The position numbers and the translations under genes were made by a program. Source: Bifidobacterium catenulatum DSM 16992 = JCM 1194 = LMG 11043 (GTDB taxonomy: Bacteria > Actinomycetota > Actinomycetes > Actinomycetales > Bifidobacteriaceae). Taken from it: a stretch of 64,000 nucleotides of DNA. The notes under the pieces are model-generated. The model saw only the letters and a program-made list of their open reading frames with translations, was not told where the DNA came from and ran no database searches. Shown here piece by piece: positions 36,709 to 45,500 of the stretch (the stretch's first letter is position 1; every line of letters starts with the position of its first letter). Location of the stretch: contig NZ_AP012325.1 of NCBI RefSeq assembly GCF_001025195.1, forward strand, positions 496,001 through 560,000. Reading direction: 5' to 3'.

Positions 36709-38005
36709 GGCGGTCAAGGTGGCGCTTGACCCGACGCCACGGCAGGAACGACTCTTGGAGTCCCATGCTGGTGCGGCGCGGTTCGCCTACAACGCGGGAC
36801 TCGCTCATGTCAAGGACATGCTCGAACGCGGCGATAAACCCGAATGGTCGTACTACGCCCTGCGCAGGTGGTGGAACCAAGCCAAGAACACACTCGCCGT
36901 GGACGAGACCACGGGAGAAACATGGTGGCCGGAGAACAGCAAGGAGGCATACAACAGCGGCCTCGAATCATTGGCCGACGCCCTGAAGAACTTCTCCAAG
37001 TCCCGCAAAGGGCGGCGGAAAGGCCGCAGGATGGGCTTCCCACGCTTCAAATCCAAGGACAAGGCGGTTCCCGGATTCGCGTACACGACGGGTTCGTTTG
37101 GCCTCATTGACCGTGACCCTCATGCGCTGCGGCTCCCGAAGATAGGCCGCGTGCACTGCATGGAGAACGTGTCCAAGCGAGTGGACGGCGCGAAGGCGCT
37201 GCGCATGAGCGTATCCAAGCGTGGTGGACGCTGGCAGGCCAGCCTGACCGTCGAACGCGCCGACCTGCCGATTCCATCGCCGCCGAAAGGCGGGAGCGTC
37301 GGCATCGACTTGGGCGTGAAGGAACTCGCCACATTGTCGGACGGCACCGTGATACACAACCCGCACGCGCTCAAATCGAACCTCAGACGGCTGAAGCAAG
37401 CCCAACGGAATCTGAGCCGCAAGCAGAAGGGCTCCAACCGCCGCCGCAAGGCGAGAGCGCAGGTCGCCCGACTATGCGCACGGGTGGCGAACCTGCGTTC
37501 GGACGCGCTCAACAAGACCACCGCCATGCTCGCCCATACCTACGCGGACATCAGCATCGAGGACTTGAACGTGGCGGGCATGATGAAAAACCACAGGCTC
37601 GCCCAATCGGTTCAGGACGCCTCGTTCTATGAATTTCGCCGTCAACTAACTTATAAGGCCGCACGCACCGGCGCAAGACTCCATGTCGTCGACCGCTGGT
37701 ATCCAAGCTCGAAGACCTGCTCGAACTGTGGGATGGTGAAAACCAAACTGTCCTTGTCCGAGCGCGTCTACCATTGCGAGGAGTGCGGGCTTGCCATTGA
37801 CCGTGATGTGAACGCGGCCATCAACATCCAAGTCGCCGGGAGTGCCCCGGAGACGTTAAACGCGCGTGGAGGAAGCGGAAGACGGGCCAACGCATCGCGT
37901 CGGGCAACGCGGCATCCGGCGAAACGCGAACCAAGCGGCGGCGAGAGTCGCGTGAGGCTTGGAGCTGACCTTGGCAACGAGGCCATGCAGATGACTTCGC
38001 TCTAG
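36701..38005 (+). CDS. tnpB: TnpB RNA-guided nuclease of IS607 element
   Basis: Protein of 434 residues, the TnpB family ancestral to Cas12. The RuvC residues are present: Asp in GIDLGVKELATLSDG, Glu in ISIEDLNVAGMMKN, and Asp in CGLAIDRDVNAAINI. The zinc ribbon CSNCG/CEECG lies between the last two. An N-terminal helix-turn-helix-like region (residues 1-60) matches the family. The C-terminal ~55 residues (from ETLNARGG) are basic and low-complexity because this DNA probably also encodes the omega RNA scaffold. Family members cut DNA next to a transposon-adjacent motif, favouring retention of the element. Confidence 0.93.
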   Translation: MLEAVKVALDPTPRQERLLESHAGAARFAYNAGLAHVKDMLERGDKPEWSYYALRRWWNQAKNTLAVDETTGETWWPENSKEAYNSGLESLADALKNFSKSRKGRRKGRRMGFPRFKSKDKAVPGFAYTTGSFGLIDRDPHALRLPKIGRVHCMENVSKRVDGAKALRMSVSKRGGRWQASLTVERADLPIPSPPKGGSVGIDLGVKELATLSDGTVIHNPHALKSNLRRLKQAQRNLSRKQKGSNRRRKARAQVARLCARVANLRSDALNKTTAMLAHTYADISIEDLNVAGMMKNHRLAQSVQDASFYEFRRQLTYKAARTGARLHVVDRWYPSSKTCSNCGMVKTKLSLSERVYHCEECGLAIDRDVNAAINIQVAGSAPETLNARGGSGRRANASRRATRHPAKREPSGGESRVRLGADLGNEAMQMTSL

Positions 38006-38040
38006 CGGCAAGCTAAAACAAAGTCATCTACAACGGCAAA
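37830..38040 (+). ncRNA. Probable omega RNA (reRNA) of TnpB
   Basis: In this family the guide-RNA scaffold overlaps the 3' end of tnpB and the right end. Structured RNA is visible: CCGGG/CCCGG (37836-37850), nested CCAAGC/GCTTGG with GCGA/TCGC (37931-37962), and a perfect 9-bp stem AGATGACTT (37989-37997) with AAGTCATCT (38021-38029) enclosing the tnpB stop. Bounds and the guide (flanking DNA right of the element) are estimates. Confidence 0.45.
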
Positions 38041-38077
38041 CAAACTAAAAACCATGCACATATCGACAGTGCATTGC

Positions 38078-38143
38078 TGTGGATAAGTGAGATTTATCCA
38101 CCGACTATCCACGACTCGCCCGAAATGGCGTCCTCTATCCACA
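38078..38143. promoter_or_regulatory. Cluster of four DnaA-box-like sites upstream of ssb
   Basis: TTATCCACA on the minus strand at 38078-38086 (perfect consensus), TTATCCACC at 38094-38102, CTATCCACG at 38105-38113 and CTATCCACA at 38135-38143. The first two face each other as an inverted pair. They lie before a possible ssb promoter (TTGTGC 38158, GATAGT 38182). The 328-bp gap 38006-38333 holds these sites, the IS right end and no gene. Confidence 0.55.
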
Positions 38144-38333
38144 TTTGTCGGTTGCGCTTGTGCCAGTATGGTCGAATCGGGGATAGTGGGTTCTACCGCG
38201 GAAACGCAAGGAAGCGGAAAGGCGTGCAGAACCCCTCTCTCACAACCCATTTCTCCGACTGCATGTTGCCCTCGCACCTTCATCGGTGCTTTCCGCGGCC
38301 CCTTTATCACCAAAGCGACAGAAAGGGCCGATC

Positions 38334-38870
38334 ATGGCACAACAGCAAGCTTTCATCACCATCACCGGATATGTGGGCGCCAATCCCACGCAATTCAACA
38401 AGGATGGCATGCCCCATGCCAGCTCGTTCAGAATGGCGAGCACCAGACGGTATTTCGACAATCGCACACAGCAATGGAAAGATCTTCCTACCACGTGGAT
38501 CACGGTGAAAGCGTACCGGAATCTATCCGAAAACATCTGCCAATCGTTGAAGAAAGGCGAACCGGTTATTGTAGTAGGTTCGCTTGCCACGGAAACATGG
38601 ACCGATATGAATGGTAAACCGCAGTCGCGTATTGTGCTGGAAGCCAGCGCCGCAGGACATGACCTCAACCGTGGCGTCACTACGTTGCGCAAGTTCATCA
38701 AGCCAAACGACCAAAGCCAACCGGAAACGAAGAGCACGGAACCTCAAGTGGGAGTCGACCCGTTCGCAAGACACGACAGTGCGGCTCCGGTTGAGATAGT
38801 GGTTCCCGAAGATGACGAAGCCGCCGAATTCTCGGGAAATCCCGAAGAATTCGGCGGCGACATATATTAG
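38334..38870 (+). CDS. ssb: Single-stranded DNA-binding protein (second, atypical)
   Basis: A 178-residue OB-fold protein (ITITGYVGANPTQF, FRMASTRRYFD, WITVKAYRNLSENICQSL, GEPVIVVGSLATETW) that binds single-stranded DNA. It is not in the usual rpsF-ssb-rpsR context and its C-terminus ends EEFGGDIY rather than the DDDIPF-type tip that recruits partner proteins, so it is probably a paralogue with a specialised role. GAAAGGG precedes the ATG. Upstream lie four DnaA-box-like sequences; the last codons form a strong RNA hairpin. Confidence 0.88.
   Translation: MAQQQAFITITGYVGANPTQFNKDGMPHASSFRMASTRRYFDNRTQQWKDLPTTWITVKAYRNLSENICQSLKKGEPVIVVGSLATETWTDMNGKPQSRIVLEASAAGHDLNRGVTTLRKFIKPNDQSQPETKSTEPQVGVDPFARHDSAAPVEIVVPEDDEAAEFSGNPEEFGGDIY
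38821..38857 (+). other. Hairpin inside the 3' end of ssb
   Basis: CCGCCGAATTC (38821-38831) pairs perfectly with GAATTCGGCGG (38847-38857), with an inner CGGG/CCCG stem. It lies within codons ending 11 bases before the stop. Could protect the 3' end of the mRNA. Confidence 0.5.
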
Positions 38871-38925
38871 GAGGCGCCGATGTTTCGCACGATGGGCGAC
38901 GATTGTCTACTGATGATGCGGTTCG

Positions 38926-41007
38926 TTACCAGATGCGCACGCGCTGATCGGGATCAAGCCACATACCATCCTCAGGCTTCACATCGAACGCCTTGTAGAA
39001 CAGGTCAACGTTGCGTGCGATGCCGTTCGTGCGGCATTCAGCGGGGGAATGCGGGTCGATCTGCAGATACTGCTCCGCCAGCTCGTCACGATTCTTGGTG
39101 CGCCAGATGGATGCATAGCTGAGGAAGAAACGCTGCAATCCGGTGAAACCGTCGATTTGCGGCGCTTCAGCCAGCGAAGCCTCAACTGCGTCCATGGATC
39201 CGTTCTTCTCACGGCCGGCTGCCTCGTCAAGAGCGAACGCGTACGCCTTGAGCGCGATGTTCACACCACTTAAGTCGCCGATGTTCTCGCCGATGGTCAG
39301 CGCGCCGTTCACATGCGGAGCTTGGGCGGGATCGTCGGCGTACTTTTCAGAGAGCTGGGTCGGTACGAATGCGTTGTACTGGTCGATGAGCTTCTGCGTG
39401 AGCTGTTCGAAATTGGCTTTGTCTTCTTCGGTCCACCAATCGTTGAGCTTGCCGTCGCCATCATACTGGGCACCCTGATCGTCGAAACCGTGGCCGATCT
39501 CATGACCGATCACCGCGCCGATACCACCGTAATTCGCGGCGTCTTCGGCATTTGGATCGAAGAACGGCGGTTGCAGAATGGCGGCCGGGAATACGATCAC
39601 GTTCATGGTCGGCTCATAGTAGGCGTTCACCGTCTGCGGGTTCATCAGCCATTCGTCCTTGTCGACGCTCTTGCCGACCTTGGACAACTGGTAGCCGGTC
39701 TCATACAGGTTGGCGGCACGCATGTTCTCGGCGAAACCGGCATCCTCACGCACGTCAAGTGCGGAATAGTCACGCCAATGGTTCGTGTAACCGATCTTCG
39801 GTACGAACTTGGAAAGCTTCTCCAACGCCTTCTGCTTGGTTTCCTCGCCAAGCCAGGCAGAACTGGAGATGGACATGCGGTAGGCGTCGATCAGGTTGCC
39901 GACCAGCTGTTCCATGCGCTGCTTCGACGACTCGGGGAAGTGCCTCTTCACATATTCGCGGCCCACATCCTCGCCGCAAATGCCGTTGACCAGCGAAACG
40001 CCGCGCTTCCAGCGCACACGCTGCTGCTTCTGGCCAGACAACGTCTTGCCATAGAACTCGAAATTCGTCTCATCGAATTCGTGCGGCAGTTCCAATGTGG
40101 ATCCGATGATCACATGCACGCGAGCCCACAGCTTGAGATCATCAAGATCCGCGGTCTTCCAGAACGCGTTAAGACCGGTGAGAAAGCTCGGCTCATGCAC
40201 TACCACACGGTTGAAAATACCGCGGAAATCAAGCGGTTGCACCTGTGCTGCGGAAGTCTGATCATATGCGGACTGCCATGATTCAATCCATGTGTCGAGA
40301 TCATAATCGGCAAGCATGCCGCTCAATTCCGCATAATCAGTGGGATTATAGGTCTTCACCGAATCACGGGTGGCTACATTGTCCCAATGGTTCGCGGCGA
40401 TACGCGTCTCAACATCGAGGAAACGTTTGGCGTCGGCTTCGGCCTGCTCGCTATCGGCGGCAAGCTTCGCGTTCTTAAGCTGCTTGGCCACCATATCGAC
40501 GTACGCTTCGCGAATCGGCGCATAATGGTCTTCACGGTAATACGCCTCATCGGGCAGTCCCAAACCGGCCTGCTCAACATGGATGATGTTGGTTTCGGGA
40601 GCACCGGGATCGCCATATACGGCAATGCCAATCAAGTCAGGGCCGCCAGCCGGATTCATCGCGCCCAAAGCGCGAGTGAGCTCGGTTTTGCTGGCAGCGG
40701 CATCAATGGCCTCAAGCTGGCGTTCAATGGCGGCGAGCCCGGAAGCGTTGATGGCATCAACGTCAAGGAAGCTTGCATACAGGGCGTGGGACTTCTTGGC
40801 AGGGCAGTCATCGTCTTCAAGAATCTCGCGAATCTGGTTTTCGGCGTCTTCGGCGAGCTTGTCGAACGAACCATAACGGGAACGGTCGTCAGGAAGACGA
40901 TACATGTCGATCCACGGGCCATTGACATAGCGGAACAGATCTTGCGCAGGGCCGGTCACGGCGGAGAACGATGCCGGATCGATGCCCGAATTCAAAGTGG
41001 TACTCAT
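38926..41007 (-). CDS. pepO: M13-family zinc endopeptidase (neprilysin/PepO-like)
   Basis: Zinc metallo-oligopeptidase of 693 residues, cytoplasmic (no signal or anchor), cleaving peptides at hydrophobic positions. The zinc motif HEIGH lies in AVIGHEIGHGFDDQGAQYDG, the third ligand Glu in ALTIGENIGDLSGVNIALKA, and the substrate-binding NAYYEPTMNVIVFPAAILQ upstream. The C-terminus PDQRVRIW is the family's usual end (CxVW-like without Cys). It is convergent with ssb, only 55 bases apart. Confidence 0.94.
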   Translation of the reverse strand: MSTTLNSGIDPASFSAVTGPAQDLFRYVNGPWIDMYRLPDDRSRYGSFDKLAEDAENQIREILEDDDCPAKKSHALYASFLDVDAINASGLAAIERQLEAIDAAASKTELTRALGAMNPAGGPDLIGIAVYGDPGAPETNIIHVEQAGLGLPDEAYYREDHYAPIREAYVDMVAKQLKNAKLAADSEQAEADAKRFLDVETRIAANHWDNVATRDSVKTYNPTDYAELSGMLADYDLDTWIESWQSAYDQTSAAQVQPLDFRGIFNRVVVHEPSFLTGLNAFWKTADLDDLKLWARVHVIIGSTLELPHEFDETNFEFYGKTLSGQKQQRVRWKRGVSLVNGICGEDVGREYVKRHFPESSKQRMEQLVGNLIDAYRMSISSSAWLGEETKQKALEKLSKFVPKIGYTNHWRDYSALDVREDAGFAENMRAANLYETGYQLSKVGKSVDKDEWLMNPQTVNAYYEPTMNVIVFPAAILQPPFFDPNAEDAANYGGIGAVIGHEIGHGFDDQGAQYDGDGKLNDWWTEEDKANFEQLTQKLIDQYNAFVPTQLSEKYADDPAQAPHVNGALTIGENIGDLSGVNIALKAYAFALDEAAGREKNGSMDAVEASLAEAPQIDGFTGLQRFFLSYASIWRTKNRDELAEQYLQIDPHSPAECRTNGIARNVDLFYKAFDVKPEDGMWLDPDQRVRIW

Positions 41008-41148
41008 GACTTCACACTATCCATCTTTGGTGACAAAACAGTGTATCCGAAACGAATAATCGTCATTATGTAATTTCATATGTAAGACGCGATTGCCTGA
41101 TCGCAAGAAATGCATGCACTGTAGGGCGTACGAAGTAGGGTTATAAGC

Positions 41149-41928
41149 ATGATTGAACTGAAAACACCGAAAGAGATTGAAGAGATGAAGCCGGCCGGCC
41201 GTTTCGTCGGCGGTATTCTACGTGATCTCAAGGAATTCACCAAAGTTGGTACCAATCTGCTGGAAATCGACGAATTCGTGCACAAGCGCATCGTCGATCG
41301 CAAGGGAGCCGAATCCTGCTATGTCGACTACGCTCCGGATTTTGGTACCGGCCCGTTCGCACACTACATTTGCGTTTCCGTGAACGATGCGGTGCTGCAT
41401 GGCGTTCCGTTCGACTACAACCTGAAAGACGGCGATCTGGTCAGCCTCGATTTGGCGATCAACGTCGACGGTTGGGTTGCCGATTCCGCCATCAGTTTTG
41501 TGGTCGGCGAACATAAGGATCCTGAGGATTTGCGACTGATCAAGTGCACCGAAGAGGCTTTGGAAGCCGGTATCGCCGCTGCACAGCCGGGCAACCGTTT
41601 GGGTGATGTTTCCGCGGCCATCGGCGATGTGGCTCGCGAATACGGTTATCCGATCAACCTTGAATTCGGCGGCCACGGAGTCGGCCGTATCATGCACGGC
41701 GATCCGCATGTGCCGAACGACGGCCGCGCCCACCACGGCTACAAGCTGCGTTCGGGCCTGGTCATCGCCATCGAACCGTGGTTCCTCAAGACCACCGACG
41801 AGATCTACCAGGATCCGAAGGACGGTTGGACACTGAAGAGTTCCGACGGTTCCCGTGGCGCGCACAGCGAGCACACCATCGCCATCACCGATAATGGCCC
41901 GGTGATCCTCACCGTTCGCGACAAGTGA
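41149..41928 (+). CDS. map: Methionine aminopeptidase, type I
   Basis: Removes the initiator methionine from nascent proteins. The 259-residue pita-bread fold carries all five metal ligands: the aspartates of SLDLAINVDGWVADSAIS, His in GGHGVGRIMHGDP, and two glutamates in IEPWFL and HSEHTIAIT. The type I form lacks the ~60-residue helical insertion. A T-rich terminator follows. Confidence 0.95.
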   Translation: MIELKTPKEIEEMKPAGRFVGGILRDLKEFTKVGTNLLEIDEFVHKRIVDRKGAESCYVDYAPDFGTGPFAHYICVSVNDAVLHGVPFDYNLKDGDLVSLDLAINVDGWVADSAISFVVGEHKDPEDLRLIKCTEEALEAGIAAAQPGNRLGDVSAAIGDVAREYGYPINLEFGGHGVGRIMHGDPHVPNDGRAHHGYKLRSGLVIAIEPWFLKTTDEIYQDPKDGWTLKSSDGSRGAHSEHTIAITDNGPVILTVRDK

Positions 41929-41985
41929 TCAGTTGTTGGCGAAAACGTTGTGATTTCGTAGTGGACTAACGAAATTCATCAGGTG

Positions 41986-42032
41986 AAGCCGATGTCTGGA
42001 ATTCTTTTGCAATTCTAGACATCGGCTTTTTA
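41986..42032 (+). terminator. Terminator after map
   Basis: A long stem starting AAGCCGATGTCT (41986-41997) pairs with AGACATCGGCTT (42017-42028) followed by Ts. The rest of 41929-42193 holds no gene. Confidence 0.8.
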
Positions 42033-42193
42033 TATGCGTATTTGTACGGGAAAAACTGAATTATTCGGTATATGAGAATAGAGAATCGAACGTCAATCGA
42101 TTGATTTTGAGACGAAACCATGCTTGGAAACGCGCATGCCATATAGTATTCGATACTTCCGAACGGTTATGGACGGTTAAGGAGTGTGCAAGT

Positions 42194-43486
42194 ATGGCCA
42201 CAGCCAATCTGAGTGTGGAATCCAAAAACTTCACCCTGCCGGTGGTCGAAGCCACGGCAGGCGCGGACGGCATCGTGGTATCCACGCTGCGTAATGATGG
42301 CTGGGTCACGCTTGACCCCGGATTTCTGACGACCGCGCAATGCGAATCGAAAATCACCTACATCGACGGCAAGAACTCGATTCTGCGCTACCGCGGATAC
42401 CCGATCGAGCAGCTGTGCGAGCAATCTGATTTCCTTGAGGTCGCATGGCTGTTGCGCCACGGCGAACTGCCGAATCAGGAGCAGTACGACCGTTTCATCT
42501 CCGACATCAACCATCGTACGATGGTGGGGGAGGATTTCCGCACTTTCATGGGCTCCTTCCCGCGTACTGCGCATCCGATGAGCGTGATGGCGTCCGCGGT
42601 CAACGCGCTCGCCACCTTCTACCCGGATACCACGGATATCAACGATTCCGACCAGCTTGACGAAGCCGCGACCATTATCATGGCGAAGGCGCGAACCATC
42701 GTCAGCTACATTTTCCGCCGTCGCCGCGATGAGCCGATGCTGTATCCGGATTATTCGCGCGGTTACGTGGACGATTTTCTGCGCATGTGCTTCGCGGTGC
42801 CGTACGAGCCGTTCGATTCCGATCCGCTGTACGTGCACGCGCTCGGCCGACTGCTGATTATCCATGCCGATCATGAGCAGAATTGCTCCACGTCCGTGGT
42901 GCGTATCGCCGGTTCCGCTCACGCCAACCTGTATTCCGCGGTCGCCGCAGGCATCAACGCGCTTTCGGGCCCGCTGCACGGCGGCGCGAATGAGGCGGTG
43001 TTGCGCCAGCTCAAAGCCATTCGCGATTCAGGCAAAACCGTCAAGGAATTCGTGGAAGACGCCAAAACCAGTGGTCAGCGCATTTCCGGACTTGGCCACC
43101 GCGTGTACAAATCGTATGATCCTCGTGCGGCGATCGCCAAGACGTATCTGCAGAAGATCATGGAACGCGCGGATACGTTGAAACTGCCGGCCGATGAGCG
43201 TGCATTGTTCGACGTCGCCACGGAATTGGAGAAGATCGCGTTGAATGACGAGTATTTCGTGTCTCGTCACTTGTATCCGAATGTCGACTTCTACACGGGA
43301 TTGATCTACCGTGCGATCGGTTTCGATCCGTCGATGTTCACCACATTGTTCGCATTGGGGCGCATTCCCGGTTGGATTGCGCAATATCGTGAGATGCTTG
43401 CCGATCCAAACACCAAGATCGGTCGCCCACGTCAGGTGTACACCGGTTACACCGAACGCGATTACGTGCCAATCGACCGTCGATAG
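42194..43486 (+). CDS. gltA: Citrate synthase
   Basis: Condenses acetyl-CoA and oxaloacetate; in bifidobacteria, which have an incomplete TCA cycle, it supplies 2-oxoglutarate for glutamate synthesis. The 430-residue type II enzyme shows SKITYIDGKNSILRYRGYP, His ligands in NCSTSVVRIAGSAHAN and LHGGANEAVL, GHRVYKSYDPRA and the C-terminal ALGRIPGWIAQYREML. ATG 42194 is used because AAGGAG lies 9 bases before it; the frame is open upstream to 42101 but that start has no site. Confidence 0.95.
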   Translation: MATANLSVESKNFTLPVVEATAGADGIVVSTLRNDGWVTLDPGFLTTAQCESKITYIDGKNSILRYRGYPIEQLCEQSDFLEVAWLLRHGELPNQEQYDRFISDINHRTMVGEDFRTFMGSFPRTAHPMSVMASAVNALATFYPDTTDINDSDQLDEAATIIMAKARTIVSYIFRRRRDEPMLYPDYSRGYVDDFLRMCFAVPYEPFDSDPLYVHALGRLLIIHADHEQNCSTSVVRIAGSAHANLYSAVAAGINALSGPLHGGANEAVLRQLKAIRDSGKTVKEFVEDAKTSGQRISGLGHRVYKSYDPRAAIAKTYLQKIMERADTLKLPADERALFDVATELEKIALNDEYFVSRHLYPNVDFYTGLIYRAIGFDPSMFTTLFALGRIPGWIAQYREMLADPNTKIGRPRQVYTGYTERDYVPIDRR

Positions 43487-43596
43487 TTGTTTTTTCGCTG
43501 CTTCATGGAATCGTGATGTCTTTCGCCAAGCCCTGCGGCTAAAGTATTGCACGGAAACGTGCAAGTAATGCAATCACTATTGTGGAGGAGCGAAGA

Positions 43597-44586
43597 ATGA
43601 CCGATCAACGCACTGCGTGGGGTTGGGGTCTGGCCAGCGTGGACGCGGCCGGCAATACTTTGGATGTTTGGTATCCGGAATTGAAGCTTGGCGAGGCGCC
43701 GAAGGAAGTGGCCCGCCCGAACCATAATTTCGGCAACCTTGCCCATGAGGGAGTGGACGTGCGTGGTGTGCGCCGCATTCCGGTGTTCACCGTGTCGAAG
43801 CTTGACGAGCCGATCGAAGATGCCGCCGACGCCTACCTGCGTCTGCACTTGCTGAGCATGCGTCTGGCCAAGCCAAACACACTGAACCTGGATGGCATTT
43901 TCGCGGCCCTCAACAATGTGGTGTGGACCAACTATGGTCCTTTCGCGGTCGAGGATTTCGCGCTGCGCAAGCTCGATGTGATGGCCGCCGCCAACCAGAA
44001 CGCTCCGGGCCTGCCGAAGGTCGACGTGAACGTGTTGTCGATCGACAAGTTCCCGCGCATGGTCGACTATGTGGTGCCGACCGGCGTACGTATCGGCGAC
44101 GCCGACCGCGTGCGTTTGGGCGCCCACCTTTCCGAAGGCACCACTGTCATGCATGCCGGCTTCGTGAACTTCAACGCCGGCACGCTCGGCGTTTCCATGG
44201 TGGAAGGCCGAGTCTCCCAAGGTGTTGTGGTCGGCAATGGTTCCGACATCGGCGGCGGTGCATCCATCATGGGCACCCTGTCCGGCGGCGGCAAGCTCAA
44301 GAACTCCATCGGCGAGCATTCGCTGCTCGGCGCGAACGCGGGCATTGGCATCTCCCTCGGCGACAACTGCGTGGTTGAAGCCGGCCTGTATGTGACCGCC
44401 GGCACCAAGGTGACCATCTACGACAAGGCCAAGGTTGCAGCGGGAGAACCGCTCGAAACCGTCAAGGGCGCCGACCTTTCCGGCAAAGACAACATTCTGT
44501 TCATCCGCAACTCGGTGTCCGGACGTATCGAAGCGCGCTATCGCAAGACCGGTATCGAACTGAACGAAAAACTGCACAAGAACTAA
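43597..44586 (+). CDS. dapD: 2,3,4,5-tetrahydropyridine-2,6-dicarboxylate N-succinyltransferase
   Basis: Succinylates tetrahydrodipicolinate in the lysine/meso-DAP pathway. The 329-residue protein is of the Actinobacterial (group 2) type with N-terminal [15 protein letters not shown] start ([15 protein letters not shown]) and a left-handed beta-helix from residue ~150 to 290 ([49 protein letters not shown]). GGAGGAG precedes ATG 43597. Followed after 9 bases by rlmH. Confidence 0.95.
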   Translation: MTDQRTAWGWGLASVDAAGNTLDVWYPELKLGEAPKEVARPNHNFGNLAHEGVDVRGVRRIPVFTVSKLDEPIEDAADAYLRLHLLSMRLAKPNTLNLDGIFAALNNVVWTNYGPFAVEDFALRKLDVMAAANQNAPGLPKVDVNVLSIDKFPRMVDYVVPTGVRIGDADRVRLGAHLSEGTTVMHAGFVNFNAGTLGVSMVEGRVSQGVVVGNGSDIGGGASIMGTLSGGGKLKNSIGEHSLLGANAGIGISLGDNCVVEAGLYVTAGTKVTIYDKAKVAAGEPLETVKGADLSGKDNILFIRNSVSGRIEARYRKTGIELNEKLHKN

Positions 44587-44595
44587 AAACAAGCC

Positions 44596-45075
44596 ATGAA
44601 AATCTCCCTTATCACCGTCGGCAAAGTCAAGGAAAAATATCTGCGCGACGCCATCGCCGAATATTCGAAACGACTCAGCCGATACTGCAGGCTTGACATC
44701 GTCGAAGTAGCCGACGAGAAAACACCCGAGCATGCCAGTGAGGGAGTTGAACGGCAAATCAAAGCCAAGGAAGGCGAACGCATCGCCAAACATATACGTG
44801 ACGATGCGTTCGTCATCGCGCTCGCCATCGAAGGCCAGCAGCTGACCAGCGAGGAACTTGCGCGGAAAATCGACGGTCTCGGGCTGCACGGCACAAGCCA
44901 TATCCAGCTCATCATCGGCGGCTCTCTCGGGCTCGATCCAACGATTGTGAAACGGGCCGACTACCTGCTGAGCTTCTCCAAAATGACGTTCCCGCATCAG
45001 TTAATGCGCGTTATTTTGTTGGAACAGATTTATCGTGCGTACAAAATCAATGCCGGAGAGCCCTACCATAAATGA
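44596..45075 (+). CDS. rlmH: 23S rRNA pseudouridine-1915 N3-methyltransferase
   Basis: SPOUT-class methyltransferase that modifies m3-psi1915 in helix 69 of 23S rRNA on assembled ribosomes. The 159-residue protein shows [14 protein letters not shown] at its start, the trefoil-knot SAM site [20 protein letters not shown], and the typical end [17 protein letters not shown]. No clear ribosome site lies in the 9-base gap after dapD, so translation is probably coupled. Confidence 0.95.
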   Translation: MKISLITVGKVKEKYLRDAIAEYSKRLSRYCRLDIVEVADEKTPEHASEGVERQIKAKEGERIAKHIRDDAFVIALAIEGQQLTSEELARKIDGLGLHGTSHIQLIIGGSLGLDPTIVKRADYLLSFSKMTFPHQLMRVILLEQIYRAYKINAGEPYHK

Positions 45076-45186
45076 TTCGTTCACGTTCTCGAATGATTCG
45101 CGCATGTTTTCCGCGCATGAAATACGAGACTGCGTCAAGAATGCCGGAAGTCGATAAGTAGAAGGTGTTGCCTATACTGGTGCCCC

Positions 45187-45318
45187 ATGAGTGACTACAG
45201 AAGCGAACGCGAGCAGCGAGAGCGCCGTCGCCGCACTTTGGTGCGAGCGGTGTGCATCGTCATTGCCGCGGCGATGCTGCTGAGTCTGGTGATTCCTGCT
45301 ATCTACGCAGGTCTTTGA
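45187..45318 (+). CDS. 43-residue single-span membrane protein
   Basis: A short frame starting MSDYRSEREQRERRRRTL, a strongly basic N-terminus, followed by one hydrophobic segment (AVCIVIAAAMLLSLVIPAIY) and a stop. This is a typical N-in/C-out small membrane protein. A TATACT -10-like hexamer at 45173-45178 sits 8 bases before the ATG, suggesting a leaderless transcript. I do not know its function; its position just before prfB-ftsE-ftsX hints at an envelope role. Confidence 0.6.
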   Translation: MSDYRSEREQRERRRRTLVRAVCIVIAAAMLLSLVIPAIYAGL

Positions 45319-45342
45319 CGCCCTTGGCCTGGTATGATCCTC

Positions 45343-45411
45343 CCCGGGTCTGCATTCCCATACATAACGAGACTGGTTCACGGCTCGGCAGGATGGGAGC
45401 GAGCATGCGGG
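45343..45411 (+). other. Structured stretch upstream of prfB
   Basis: TCCCAT (45356-45361) pairs with ATGGGA (45393-45398), extended by GCAT (45352-45355) with ATGC (45405-45408) across a bulge. The 182-bp gap 45319-45500 contains no gene I can support; it could be a 5' leader structure or small RNA. Confidence 0.3.
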
Positions 45412-45500
45412 CACGTGGAAAAGTTGAGGATTGTGCGAAAGCCGTATGAGGCTCCATGACAGAATATAAAGAACGCATAAAGAAATGTATGGTGTAAACG

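Larger units (their letters stand above)
36010..38050 (+). mobile_element. IS607-family insertion sequence
   Basis: A tnpA (serine recombinase) and tnpB pair in the usual IS607 order, overlapping by 8 bases, placed between the proS terminator and the ssb promoter region. IS607 elements lack inverted repeats and make little or no target duplication, so the exact ends cannot be read here; the bounds given are the neighbouring structures. Both proteins look full length, so the element may be active. Ends should lie within about 36010-36080 and 38030-38070. Confidence 0.8.

Noticed and set aside
38078..38143. Chromosomal origin of replication
   Set aside because: DnaA boxes are present but there is no dnaA, dnaN or rpmH nearby and no clear AT-rich unwinding region, so I report only a DnaA-box cluster.
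45343..45411. Signal recognition particle RNA
   Set aside because: The conserved GGAAGGAAGCAG-type loop is absent.
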